Origin: Paenibacillus oralis
Lineage (GTDB): Bacteria; Bacillota; Bacilli; Paenibacillales; Paenibacillaceae
DNA length: 64,000 bases
Assembly (NCBI RefSeq): GCF_003863965.1
Contig: NZ_RRCN01000001.1
Coordinates: forward strand, 186,001 to 250,000
Direction: 5' to 3'
In this document: positions 43,544-53,303 of the stretch, one piece after another
How the letters are laid out: each line of letters starts with the position of its first letter
Numbering within the stretch: the stretch's first letter is position 1
Translations under genes and position numbers: made by a program
The notes under the pieces: model-generated
Database searches by the model: none
What the model was told of the DNA's origin: nothing
The model's input: the letters and a program-made list of their open reading frames with translations, nothing else

Positions 43544-46500
43544 TTACCGCTCAAACCGGAACCAGCCAAAATCGAACTGACTCCCCGGCAAAAAGATAAA
43601 CGTCACATCCTGTACGCCGGTCACCTTGTTCAAAGGAAACTCCTTCACCTCGTAACCATCGGTGTGCGTAAATTCGATCAGCTGTTGCCGACTCTCGCCG
43701 TCCTGACCGGAAAACCGCACGTGAATCGTATTTTTATCGATCGGCGAATGTCCGTAAACGACCAGCTTCGTGGCGCCTTCCGCCGTAAAGTCCATCTCCT
43801 TGATTTCCAGAGAGACATTGTTCCCGATGCTTGCGACGCGGCTGTCCGCAATTTTGAAGCTATCACCATAGATATGATCGCAATCCGCGGCGGCGTTTTG
43901 TGCAAAGGCCCGGTTCTGACGGGTAAAATAAAAACCTTTGATATGGACCTTCTGCTTGAGCACAAAACAAATCGAAGTAATGCCGCAAAGCCGCTTGTTT
44001 AGGTGGAACGTTTCCTCCTGGTACACATTCCATTTCGTTTCTTTCCGGTACACGGCATCGGCCAGCAGCTCGCTGCCCGCTTCGCCCGGCATGCCTTCCC
44101 AAATTTGCAGCGGGTAAGGTTCGCTGCTTAAGGCAAAGATGGGGATGGTAATCTCATTCGAGCCATGGGAACCAAAATCGAGATTGCGAAAGCCGACCCG
44201 GGTTTCCCCGTCCCTGCTGGTGGCGACGCCTCTATCGTTCCCGTTGCCGAGTTCGCCTCTGCTGTAATCGTACAGCCCGGCAGAGATAAAGCCGTAAGGA
44301 TCTTTGCCCGCCATGCCAAGTCCGGTAACCGCAAATTCCAGTTCGGAGATCAGCTTGATTTTGTCGCTGCCGTTTTTGCCGGTACACCGAACGCGAAATG
44401 CGCCATCCCCTAAAGCCGTGATTCGTGCGGTGTGACCATCGCCTTCAATCTGCGCCAGATTGGAAGGAATGCCGGCGTCATTAACCACGCTCCATTCCAC
44501 TTCCTTATAGGAAGTGTTGTGGGGATACAGTCTCGCTTCTACCTCAACCACAGGTTTCGTTTCGTCCAAATGCTGACCCGAGCGGCTGAGCAATTCGATT
44601 TTGCGCAGCGGAATTTCGTCCAATCGGCCCATAACGCAAGGCAGCTCCCGATTGCTCATATGCGCTGAAATTCCCTGCAGCTCTTCTGCCGGACAAGGCA
44701 GGGCGGCAAATTCCAGCGTCCGGCTGCCCATGCCGATTGCACTCACCTTCATCCGGATCGTGCCCGGCTCAGCGCCGGCCGCAACGATCGCCATCAATTT
44801 TCCGCTGAACAATCTCCGGCTTAAGCCTTTGTACGGATCGTAATCCGTGCTGTCTCCATTATCAAGCCCCACCAGCCGTCCCGCCCCCGTAACTTCAACG
44901 AAAACCCGGTTATTCGCGTTCTCCACAACCCGGCCGTCCTCATCCTCCATCGTAATTTCCACGAAAATGAGATCCGTTCCGTTTGCGATCAGAGATTCCT
45001 TATCAGGCGTCAGTTTGATCTGTCTCGCGTCTTTGAAGGAGGTGCGGACATCGGTGGCAATCACCCGGCCGTTCTCGTCATATGCGATGGCTTTGATTTC
45101 CCCTGCCTGATAAGGGAGCTTCCACCATCCGGCCAGCTCTTGCCCATTCCGGTGATCGATCTCATGACTTCCGACGGTAACGTCGTTACAGATCAGCTCC
45201 ACTCGGGGGGCGTTCGAGCAGACGCGGATATCGATCATTTGCCCGGGATTGAAATCCCAATACGGAAAAAGATGCACCATAGGCCGGTCTCTGTAATCCG
45301 TCCATTCCGCCTGATAGATGTAATACGAGTCTTTGGGGAACGTCGCCGTATCAATCTGTCCGAAATAAGCGTTTTTCGTATGGTAAGGGGTCGGTTCCCC
45401 GATGTAGTCAAACCCGGTCCAAATGAACTGCCCCAGGGAGAACGGAGCATCCCTTTCCGCCAAAATACAAGCCTCCGCCGATTTCGCCCCCCAACTGGTG
45501 GAGCTGTTCCCGAGCGCCGAGCACTGTTCATCGTCATCAGCCAATATCGATTGCTCAAACGGGAAATGGTACACGCCCCGGCTCTGCACGACCGAAGCCG
45601 TTTCACTGCCGTAGATGATCCAGTCCGGATGCTCGGCATGATGCTGGCGGTAGTATTTTTCCGCATAATTGTAGCCTGCGACCTTGACGATATCCGCGCA
45701 TTTCTGCGCATTTTCCCAAGGCATGTAATTGGAGCCGATCGTAATTCGGGCGTTTTGTCTCGGATCGTATTTACGCACTTCCTCCATCAGCAGCCTGGTA
45801 ATTTCCTGCCCTCTTTCATCGGCATGGGTATCATAGATTTCATTCCCGATGCTCCACATCAACAGGCTGGGGTGGTTGCGGTCCCGTTTGACCCAGCTCT
45901 TCACATCCACAGCGGCCCAATCTTTGAAAAAGCGCGCGTAATCGTAAGTCGTTTTCGGTCTTTCCCACATGTCAAAAGCTTCGGACACGATCAGAAAACC
46001 CATCTCATCCGCCAAATCCATCAGCTCGGGCGCCGGCATATTGTGGGCCGTCCGGATGGCATTCACGCCCATCTCCCGCAAAATCCGCAATCTCCGCCGC
46101 AAGGCTTCCTTGTTGAAAGCCGCTCCCAAAGCGCCAAGATCATGGTGTTCGCAGACGCCGTTTAACTTCATAGATTTCCCGTTCAATAAGAAACCTGCGT
46201 TGGGATCAAGGCGGATCTCCCGGAATCCGACGGATTGGGTAACGGTTTCAATGACCGGAGCGCTAACGGAGCCGCCCGCTTCCGCCACAATATGCCGCAG
46301 CTCAGTCACGAGCTTATACAAATGCGGCTCCTCCGTGCTCCAAAGATACGGATGAGGGACCGTCAGCTTTTGCAGGTTCAGAATTACGGCGGAATCGTTG
46401 CTGCCTGCGGCGACCTGCTGCGAACCGGACTGAATGATCTCCCCTTTGTACAAAAGAGTATGAGAAAGCACCGCATCCCGATCAAGTTTTAATTCGGTTT

Positions 46501-46993
46501 CGATATCCACCTGCCATTCGTCTCCGTCCCGCGCGGTCGAAACATAGATGCCATCCGTGACGATATGGCTGCGGCCCCGTGTTTTCAGCCATATATTGCG
46601 GTAAATCCCCGCACCGGAGTACCACCTGCTGTTGGGACTTTGAAACACGACCTTGAGCAAAATTTCGTTGTTCCCGGCCACCAGCGCCTCCGTGATTTCA
46701 TGCTCGAAGGAGGAATACCCGTATTTCCACTCTCCTATCTGCTGCCCGTTCACATACAAAGTAGAGTCCATATAAACCCCGTCGAAAGCCAACAAAACCT
46801 CCTCATCGCTGCCTGTGTAAGTGAACGTTTTCCTATACCAGCCGATGCTCTTTTCGTACAGATCCAGCGTATTGTAGATCAGCCAGTCATGGGGAATATC
46901 AACCGGTTCAAAGCTCAGATCGGCAGGGCTCACAACTTCCAGGCCGCTTTTGGCAAATTCCCAACCATCATTAAACCGTATCTTCATATTCAT
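43544..46993 (-). CDS. GH2 beta-galactosidase-like enzyme
   Basis: 1149 residues, no signal peptide, so cytoplasmic. N-terminal jelly-roll (PHDWLIYNTLDLYEKSIGWYRKTF), Ig-like domain, TIM barrel with acid/base Glu-385 (SIGNEIYD) and nucleophile Glu-464 (YGSETAS), then DUF4982-type and further beta domains (MEDEDGRVVENANNRVFVEVTGAGRL), and a C-terminal beta-sandwich ending QFDFGWFRFER. Longer than LacZ (1023) and of the Bacteroidota/Paenibacillus type. In a xylan operon it may remove galactose or arabinose-like branches. Substrate not certain. Confidence 0.88.
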   Translation of the reverse strand: MNMKIRFNDGWEFAKSGLEVVSPADLSFEPVDIPHDWLIYNTLDLYEKSIGWYRKTFTYTGSDEEVLLAFDGVYMDSTLYVNGQQIGEWKYGYSSFEHEITEALVAGNNEILLKVVFQSPNSRWYSGAGIYRNIWLKTRGRSHIVTDGIYVSTARDGDEWQVDIETELKLDRDAVLSHTLLYKGEIIQSGSQQVAAGSNDSAVILNLQKLTVPHPYLWSTEEPHLYKLVTELRHIVAEAGGSVSAPVIETVTQSVGFREIRLDPNAGFLLNGKSMKLNGVCEHHDLGALGAAFNKEALRRRLRILREMGVNAIRTAHNMPAPELMDLADEMGFLIVSEAFDMWERPKTTYDYARFFKDWAAVDVKSWVKRDRNHPSLLMWSIGNEIYDTHADERGQEITRLLMEEVRKYDPRQNARITIGSNYMPWENAQKCADIVKVAGYNYAEKYYRQHHAEHPDWIIYGSETASVVQSRGVYHFPFEQSILADDDEQCSALGNSSTSWGAKSAEACILAERDAPFSLGQFIWTGFDYIGEPTPYHTKNAYFGQIDTATFPKDSYYIYQAEWTDYRDRPMVHLFPYWDFNPGQMIDIRVCSNAPRVELICNDVTVGSHEIDHRNGQELAGWWKLPYQAGEIKAIAYDENGRVIATDVRTSFKDARQIKLTPDKESLIANGTDLIFVEITMEDEDGRVVENANNRVFVEVTGAGRLVGLDNGDSTDYDPYKGLSRRLFSGKLMAIVAAGAEPGTIRMKVSAIGMGSRTLEFAALPCPAEELQGISAHMSNRELPCVMGRLDEIPLRKIELLSRSGQHLDETKPVVEVEARLYPHNTSYKEVEWSVVNDAGIPSNLAQIEGDGHTARITALGDGAFRVRCTGKNGSDKIKLISELEFAVTGLGMAGKDPYGFISAGLYDYSRGELGNGNDRGVATSRDGETRVGFRNLDFGSHGSNEITIPIFALSSEPYPLQIWEGMPGEAGSELLADAVYRKETKWNVYQEETFHLNKRLCGITSICFVLKQKVHIKGFYFTRQNRAFAQNAAADCDHIYGDSFKIADSRVASIGNNVSLEIKEMDFTAEGATKLVVYGHSPIDKNTIHVRFSGQDGESRQQLIEFTHTDGYEVKEFPLNKVTGVQDVTFIFLPGSQFDFGWFRFER

Positions 46994-47035
46994 CGCGTTT
47001 CGACCTCATTCCCGTTCCTAATAATAGTGCAACCT

Positions 47036-49108
47036 CTAATAGATCGTACGCCCGTGTTCATCGGCAATACCGGATTTACGGAAAAAATACGTATTGATTT
47101 GGTCCCGCCACTCCAAAGCGTGCTGCGCTTGTTCCTGAAGACGGCCACGCACATTCTCAAACTGCTGGGCGTCCATGCTTCCTTCCAGGGTCAGCCACGA
47201 TTCCAAAAAGCTCGCCGCCTGCTCCGCACCGGCAAAATGCGTGTCGTAAATGTGCTGAATGACCGTTTTGCCGGAACGCAGCTTATGGGTATACGGAACA
47301 TGATGGAAGAACAGCAGCAATTCGTCCGGGCAGGTATCCGGCGATTCATAACGGTCCGCATGCGGTTTAGGATATTGGGCGGTGTACCCGGTTCCCGATT
47401 TCACCGTCCGGTCCACGCCGATGCCGTCCCTGTCGGCAAAATGATAGGTCCCCCACCTGGAATATTCGTAGCCGTCCACGTTCGGCCCGTAATGATGATC
47501 CGGGTTCACCATCCAGCCAACGCCAAGCGGGGCGGTGTAATTTTCGTAGGTCTGCCAAGAGTTCAAAAGAATATTCAGAATGACCTCCACCAGCTTCGGT
47601 TCGGTGCCAAACGTTAAATAAATCCACTCTCTGGCAATCTGTTCCGAGGTCAGCTGCGGGTTCCAGCTCAAGCGGCCAAATCCGTATAAATTCGCCTGGG
47701 CCAAAACATGTCCCGTCCAGTTCGCATCGTTCCCGATATTGGATACGGCCGCGATCCCGCCTAACTTGCCGCCAAACAACGAGCCGGATACCACCTTGGC
47801 CACGTCGGAGCCTTCGCCGCGCGCAAACGTGTCAAACTCAAGCACTTCTTTCCATTGCGGCACCAGATAACAGACATGCCTTGCTTGACCCGTATACTCC
47901 TGGGCGATTTGCAGCTCCAGCACCTGGTTTGTCGAGGGCAACGCCCCGAACAATGGCGATACCGGCTCACGGACCTGAAAATCCATCGGCCCATTTTTGA
48001 TCTGCAAAATCACATTGTCGTGGAACCCACCGTCGAGCGGTGTGAAATGATCGTAGGCGGCTCTGGCCCGGTCCGTGCTGCGGTCGCGCCAGTCCTGCTG
48101 ACAGTTGTAAACGAAACAGCGCCATATCACGGTGCCGCCGTAAGGCTGCAGCGCTTCCGCCAGCATGTTCGCCCCGTCGACATGGTTGCGGCCATACGTA
48201 AACGGCCCGGGACGGGATTCGGAATCCGCCTTGACCAAAAAACCGCCGAAATCGGGAATAACCCGGTAAATTTCCTTCACCGCATTCTTCCACCACGTTC
48301 TGACCTCTTCATCCAGAGGATCGGCTGTGAGCAAACCTCCAACCTGCATCGGGCTTGCGAAATTGACGCTTAGAAACGTCACGATGCCATACTTGCGCAG
48401 TACCTCGGCAACCCGGGCCACTTCGGACAACTGCGGCTGCGTAATGAGCAGAGTCTCGTGATGATGGACATTGACGTTGTTGATGGATATCCCGTTGATT
48501 CCCGTAGAGGACAAAAGCCGGGCATAATCCTTGATCCGGGAAAGATCGCTAATGATGCGGTTATTTTCGTAAAAAATCGATTGCCCCGCGTACCCGCGTT
48601 CAATGCTTCCGTCCATGTTATCCCACTGGTTGATCATTCTTAGCCCGTTCAAGGGGGACTCCTGGATATCCAGGTCCTCCAGCGTGCTACCCATCTGCAT
48701 GAGCCTAAGCAGATGAAAAGCCGCGTACAAAGTTCCGCGGTCCGATCGCCCGGCGGCGAGCAGGCACTTCCGCCCGTCCAGAGGCAAAGTTTTGAGTATG
48801 TAACTATCCGCGGATGAAGCAGATAACGAGGATAAAGCTTCGTCGATTGCTTTCGACTGTCCGCGGGTCCCCAGCAAAATATAATGGGATGCGGAAGGGG
48901 ATTGGCTATTTTGCGGCCCCATACCGATCATCGAAAGAATACCTTGTTGAAGCTCCTCTACTGCCGATTCAAGTACGACGCCGGCGGCTGCCGGGGAGAC
49001 AAGCTCCCCGCACCATTTCCGGTAATCCTGAAGTTTTTCCGGATCAGTGACCGCCGCGTACCGCAGCCAGCATTTGTAAACCTTATCGTGATTGCTTAGC
49101 CGTTGCAT
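47036..49108 (-). CDS. aguA: GH67 alpha-glucuronidase
   Basis: 690 residues, cytoplasmic, usual length for AguA (about 680-690). Catalytic motifs: the general acid Glu in [11 protein letters not shown] (Glu-297) and the base region in [29 protein letters not shown]. It removes 4-O-methyl-glucuronic acid from imported aldouronates before xylosidase action. The [31 protein letters not shown] segment is also diagnostic. It lies after the binding-protein gene, as in described Paenibacillus aldouronate-use clusters. ggagg site 6 bases before ATG. Confidence 0.95.
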   Translation of the reverse strand: MQRLSNHDKVYKCWLRYAAVTDPEKLQDYRKWCGELVSPAAAGVVLESAVEELQQGILSMIGMGPQNSQSPSASHYILLGTRGQSKAIDEALSSLSASSADSYILKTLPLDGRKCLLAAGRSDRGTLYAAFHLLRLMQMGSTLEDLDIQESPLNGLRMINQWDNMDGSIERGYAGQSIFYENNRIISDLSRIKDYARLLSSTGINGISINNVNVHHHETLLITQPQLSEVARVAEVLRKYGIVTFLSVNFASPMQVGGLLTADPLDEEVRTWWKNAVKEIYRVIPDFGGFLVKADSESRPGPFTYGRNHVDGANMLAEALQPYGGTVIWRCFVYNCQQDWRDRSTDRARAAYDHFTPLDGGFHDNVILQIKNGPMDFQVREPVSPLFGALPSTNQVLELQIAQEYTGQARHVCYLVPQWKEVLEFDTFARGEGSDVAKVVSGSLFGGKLGGIAAVSNIGNDANWTGHVLAQANLYGFGRLSWNPQLTSEQIAREWIYLTFGTEPKLVEVILNILLNSWQTYENYTAPLGVGWMVNPDHHYGPNVDGYEYSRWGTYHFADRDGIGVDRTVKSGTGYTAQYPKPHADRYESPDTCPDELLLFFHHVPYTHKLRSGKTVIQHIYDTHFAGAEQAASFLESWLTLEGSMDAQQFENVRGRLQEQAQHALEWRDQINTYFFRKSGIADEHGRTIY

Positions 49109-49128
49109 GGAAATACCTCCGCTTTTTG

Positions 49129-50667
49129 CTATTTCGATTTGGCCAATGCGGCGGCATACTCTTCGGCCACCTTGTCGCCGCCCGCTTGCTTAAATTTCTC
49201 CAGCTGTTGTTTCCAGCCGTTCTCATCCAGCTTGCCCATGATGAATTTCACTTTGGCGTCAATCAGGATTTGCGTCAGTTCCGCGCCGCGTTCCGCCCAA
49301 GTATCGGAGACAAGGCTCATCGTAGGGTCCTTGATGGCAAATTGCTCATTTTCCTTCTCCACCTGAACCACTTTCTCGGAGATCGGATCAAGGTCGCCCG
49401 GCGTTTTGATCGAAGTTAAAGGCACCGTAACAAGAGGTTTGTTGTAGGGGAAGGAAACCTCATTATCGTAAAGCTCCTGGTTGAGGCGAGCCGCCTTCCC
49501 GTCTTTGATTTCGTAATGCTTGCCTTCAATCCCCCACTCCAGCAGATCCGCCATTTCCTTATCCGCCAGCTTGTCAAAGAACGTCAGCAGTTGCTTCAGC
49601 TCTTCTTCGCTCTTCACGCTTGATTTCGGAAACATGAGAATGCCGTTGGAGCCGCGGTCCGCGGACACCCTTTGCCCTTGCGGCCCTTTCAGCGCGCTGA
49701 CAAAATCCAGCTTCGCCGCGGGGTTCACTTTCTCAACACGGGTTTGAAAGCCGAGCACATTGTTGGTCGTGGCGTTGATCACGCCGGCTTTGCCGTTCTC
49801 CAGATTGCCTTCGTTTTGTCCGACATCGATCGAGGCAAAATCTTTGTTCATCAGCCCTTCATCGTAGAGCTTTTTCATAAATTTGAGATATTCCAGGTAT
49901 TCCGGCGTCTCTTCCGCTTTTACGAATTTCCCGTCCGTCTCGCTCCAATTGTTGGGGGCGCCGAAAGCAGAGCTAAGGTCAAAGGAGATATTGTTGTTGC
50001 TGATCATGATCGTAACCCCAACGGTATCGTTTTTACCGTTTTTGTCGGGGTCCTGCTCTGTAAACGCTTTTAACATTTGATATAAATCATCAAGCGTTTT
50101 GGGCGGCTGCATGCCGAGATGATCAAGCCAGTCCTGACGGTAAACCGAAGTATACCGGGAGACGGGACGGAACCGCGGAATCCCGTAAACCCTACCTTCG
50201 ATGGATACGTTGTCGTAGACGAGCTGAGGCATGGAGGCCAGATTTTTATAATCTTTAATCAGATCCGTAATATCCCAGAAGGCGCCGTTTTTGGCGGCCG
50301 TGATCAAATAGGACTGGTTGGGCGCGCCACAGCTCGCCAGTACCTGCGGCAGCTCACCGGAGGCGATCATGACCGGCAGCTTGGTGCAGAAATCGTTGCT
50401 GGAAATGTGGGTAAGATCAAGTTCGGTGTTTGTGTATTTCTCCATCGCCTGCTCGATTTCGTTATCTTTTTGCGGAACTTCTTTCCCGTCAAAGTTCAGG
50501 GTCATCTTGATTTTGAGCGGCTGATCAGCCGATCCGGAACCGGAGTCCGCGCCGGAGCCTGCCTTGTTTGCCTCGTCGGAGCCGCACCCTGCCAGCAGCG
50601 AGCCGGCTAGAGCCAAAATGAGCGCTGCGGCTCCTGATTTTTTCCATAACCTATTTCTACGTTTCAT
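49129..50667 (-). CDS. Sugar (aldouronate) ABC binding lipoprotein
   Basis: 512 residues. Lipoprotein signal with LAGCGSDE lipobox (Cys about 28). LplA-type family-1 solute-binding protein, with the calcium-like loop [14 protein letters not shown] (about 198-211). By gene order with GH67 it should bind glucuronic-acid-substituted xylo-oligosaccharides outside the cell. Followed after 20 bases by GH67. It differs clearly from the binding protein at 10558, so the two systems have separate substrates. Confidence 0.9.
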   Translation of the reverse strand: MKRRNRLWKKSGAAALILALAGSLLAGCGSDEANKAGSGADSGSGSADQPLKIKMTLNFDGKEVPQKDNEIEQAMEKYTNTELDLTHISSNDFCTKLPVMIASGELPQVLASCGAPNQSYLITAAKNGAFWDITDLIKDYKNLASMPQLVYDNVSIEGRVYGIPRFRPVSRYTSVYRQDWLDHLGMQPPKTLDDLYQMLKAFTEQDPDKNGKNDTVGVTIMISNNNISFDLSSAFGAPNNWSETDGKFVKAEETPEYLEYLKFMKKLYDEGLMNKDFASIDVGQNEGNLENGKAGVINATTNNVLGFQTRVEKVNPAAKLDFVSALKGPQGQRVSADRGSNGILMFPKSSVKSEEELKQLLTFFDKLADKEMADLLEWGIEGKHYEIKDGKAARLNQELYDNEVSFPYNKPLVTVPLTSIKTPGDLDPISEKVVQVEKENEQFAIKDPTMSLVSDTWAERGAELTQILIDAKVKFIMGKLDENGWKQQLEKFKQAGGDKVAEEYAAALAKSK

Positions 50668-50701
50668 ACCTATTGCCTCCCTTTTGAATAAAATAATCTC
50701 A

Positions 50702-51556
50702 TCAACCCTTCACGGAGCCCATCAGAGCCCCTTTGGCGAAATGCTTTTGCAGAAACGGATAGACGATCATAATCGGCAGCGTCGAAACGACGATCACGGC
50801 CATTTTGACCCCTTGCCCATAGTAGGCCACGCTCTCTCCCCCGTCTCCCGAACCGAGTCCGGCGGAAGCCAGGATCACGATCTGTCTGAGGATCACCTGG
50901 ACCGGCCATAAATCCGGTTTATTGATATACAGAATCGCATTGAAATACTGGTTCCAGATACCTACCGCATAAAATAATCCAAACGCGGCCAAAGCCGGAA
51001 GCGACAGCGGAAACACGATCCGGAGCAATACCGTCAGTTCATGGGCGCCGTCGATTTTTGCGGATTCGAGCAGTTCGGGCGGCACGCTGGAGAAGAAATC
51101 GCGCATCACGATCAAATAGAACGCGCTGATCATCCCCGGAATAATCAGGGACCAGGTCGTATCCAGCATGTGCAGGTTTTTGACGACGAAATACGTAGGA
51201 ATCATACCTCCCTGGAACACCATCGTGAACAGGACCATCAGCAGAATGCCGCTCCGCCCGGGCAGAACCTTGTAGGACAGCGAATACGCCATCAGCGCGG
51301 TCGTCAGCAAACTGAGGAACGTACCCGCCAGCGTAATGTATACTGAGACCCCTATGCTCTGCATGAAAGTGTGGGTGGAGAAAATATACCGGTAAGGTTC
51401 CAAGGAAAATTCCGTGGGCCACACGGTGTTCTGATTCGAAAATGAAGTGATCACCACATAAACAAACGGTAAAAACATGGCCAACCCCACAAGGCTCAGC
51501 AACAGATAGTTGAAGGCGTCAAACAGCCGGCTTAATAGGGTAGGATGCGTATGCAT
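50702..51556 (-). CDS. Sugar ABC permease (YtcP/LplC type)
   Basis: 284 residues, six membrane helices. MalG-like: FQGGMIPTYFVVKNLHMLDTTWSLIIPGM, the EAA-type loop LLESAKIDGAHELTVLLRIVFPLSLPALAAF (about 163-193) and the end VYPFLQKHFAKGALMGSVKG. Partner of the LplB-type permease 18 bases upstream. The ATPase is again missing and presumably the shared MsmX type. Confidence 0.92.
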   Translation of the reverse strand: MHTHPTLLSRLFDAFNYLLLSLVGLAMFLPFVYVVITSFSNQNTVWPTEFSLEPYRYIFSTHTFMQSIGVSVYITLAGTFLSLLTTALMAYSLSYKVLPGRSGILLMVLFTMVFQGGMIPTYFVVKNLHMLDTTWSLIIPGMISAFYLIVMRDFFSSVPPELLESAKIDGAHELTVLLRIVFPLSLPALAAFGLFYAVGIWNQYFNAILYINKPDLWPVQVILRQIVILASAGLGSGDGGESVAYYGQGVKMAVIVVSTLPIMIVYPFLQKHFAKGALMGSVKG

Positions 51557-51574
51557 GGGCTATCCCTCCTCTCT

Positions 51575-52528
51575 CTAATAGATTCCTTCTTCGCCAAACA
51601 TTTTGGCGATTTTATTCGCGAGAATGACCAAAATAAAACCGATCACGGATTTGAACAAGCCCACGGCAGTGCTGTAGCTGAATTGTCCCTGCAGCAGCCC
51701 TACCCGGTACACATACGTATCAAACACCTCGCCGACCTCGCGGTTGATCGCGTTCAGCATCAGGAATATCTGTTCAAAGCCAAGATCCAGGAAGGTACCC
51801 ATCCGGAGGATAAACAGCACCACAATCACGCTGCGGATGGACGGAAGCGTAATATGCCACAGCAGCCTGAACCTGCTGGCGCCGTCCATTCTGGCCGCTT
51901 CATACAGCTGCGTGTTCACTCCCGCGAGCGCCGCCAGAAAAATAATCGTTCCCCATCCGGCATCCTTCCAGATGAGCTGGAGGATAATGAGCGGACGAAA
52001 CCATGCGGTGCTGGTCAGAAATTCAACCGTCTGACCGCTCAGAGCCGTAATCCCGCTATTAATGATACCGTTTTCAGTGGACAGCAGCACATAGGAGATC
52101 CCGGCGATCACGACCCATGATAGAAAATGCGGCACATAAACGAGCGTTTGCACGACTCTTTTGAAGGCCTCTTTTCTTATTTCGTTCAAGAGCAGCGCGA
52201 GCACAATTGTGATCGGGAAATAGATAACCGTGTTGTATAACCCCAGCAGGAGCGTATTCCGGAACAGCTGCCAGAATTCGTCCATACCGAAGAAATGCTG
52301 GAAATGGGCGAATCCCACCCACTCGCTTCCCATAAGCCCCGCATAAGGCTGATAATTTTTGAAGGCCATAATCAGGCCCCAAAGCGGAACATACTTAAAA
52401 ATAATAAAATAGAGGATGCCTGGAATCATAAAAGCATACAGCCAGCGGTATTTCCAGACGACACCGAAGCGGGGACGTATTCCCAGCTTTGGCTTCGCTG
52501 CCCTCGCCTCGATTTTAGCTATGTTCAC
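51575..52528 (-). CDS. Sugar ABC permease (LplB type)
   Basis: About 317 residues; I place the start at GTG 52528 because aagggg lies 8 bases before it (an in-frame GTG at 52537 would overlap that site). MalF-like with six membrane segments: AFMIPGILYFIIFKYVPLWGLIMAFKNYQP, EAA loop YEAARMDGASRFRLLWHITLPSIRS, and the end VILANKIAKMFGEEGIY. First transporter gene after the regulator genes. Confidence 0.92.
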   Translation of the reverse strand: MNIAKIEARAAKPKLGIRPRFGVVWKYRWLYAFMIPGILYFIIFKYVPLWGLIMAFKNYQPYAGLMGSEWVGFAHFQHFFGMDEFWQLFRNTLLLGLYNTVIYFPITIVLALLLNEIRKEAFKRVVQTLVYVPHFLSWVVIAGISYVLLSTENGIINSGITALSGQTVEFLTSTAWFRPLIILQLIWKDAGWGTIIFLAALAGVNTQLYEAARMDGASRFRLLWHITLPSIRSVIVVLFILRMGTFLDLGFEQIFLMLNAINREVGEVFDTYVYRVGLLQGQFSYSTAVGLFKSVIGFILVILANKIAKMFGEEGIY

Positions 52529-52547
52529 AAACCACACCCCTTACGGT

Positions 52548-53303
52548 TTAATCTCTCATATTCCGGTAGTCTCCGGGGGTAACCCCGCTTTCTTGTTTAA
52601 ATACTTTGTAGAAATGCGCCTGGCTTCTAAAGCCAATGGCCTTCGCGACTTGCTCCAGCGGAAGATTCGGCAGCTCGCGCAAGAGCTTTTTGCCTTTGTC
52701 GATCCGAAATCCGCGCAAATATTGCACAAAGGTCTGATGGGTCTCCCGCTTCAGCAGACTGCACACATAGCTGGGATGAAGGTTCAAATAGTCGGCCACG
52801 TCTTCCAGCGAGATGTCCCTCATATAGTTGCCGTGAATAAAATCTTTGAATCTACGAATGTTATGATTGCTGTCTTGATCCTCAGGGGGCTCTTCCGTAT
52901 CCGTTGCTGCTTGCAGCCGGCTTCGCTCCTCTACAATCTCCATCGACAACCGGTTCAGCAGGCCGGATAACTCCTGGGGATCCACCGGCTTGAGCAAATA
53001 ATCCGCGACCTGAAGACGTATCGCCTTCCTCGCATAATCAAATGTTTCGTAACCGGTCAAAATAATAAATTTGGAAGCGGCTTTCTTTTCCGAAACCGAT
53101 TGAATTAAGTCCAGTCCGCTCAGTTCCGGCATTTGGATATCCGTAATCAAAAGATCCGGCTTGAACTCCGCGGCCATGCGCAGCGCCTCCACACTGTCGC
53201 TGATCCCGACAATATCCGTAAACGGCGTCTTCATTCTGCGGATAACATGCTGCAATCCTTTGACAATGATGGCTTCGTCGTCAACGATCATAAGCTTAAG
53301 CAT
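52548..53303 (-). CDS. Short YesN-type response regulator
   Basis: 251 residues, about half the length of the YesN protein at 18162: it lacks the long middle region. Receiver domain with Asp-8/9 pocket, phospho-Asp-55 (TDIQMP) and Lys-105 (LKP), a short linker (TEEPPEDQDSNHN), then the AraC double HTH (VADYLNLHPSYVCSLLKRETHQTF, AKAIGFRSQAHFYKVFKQESGVTPGDYR). It overlaps the kinase gene by 8 bases and very likely activates the operon it sits in. Confidence 0.9.
   Translation of the reverse strand: MLKLMIVDDEAIIVKGLQHVIRRMKTPFTDIVGISDSVEALRMAAEFKPDLLITDIQMPELSGLDLIQSVSEKKAASKFIILTGYETFDYARKAIRLQVADYLLKPVDPQELSGLLNRLSMEIVEERSRLQAATDTEEPPEDQDSNHNIRRFKDFIHGNYMRDISLEDVADYLNLHPSYVCSLLKRETHQTFVQYLRGFRIDKGKKLLRELPNLPLEQVAKAIGFRSQAHFYKVFKQESGVTPGDYRNMRD

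Noticed and set aside
45140..46165. Plus-strand open frame of 341 codons inside the GH2 region
   Set aside because: Antisense shadow of the GH2 gene whose catalytic motifs are intact; composition is not protein-like.
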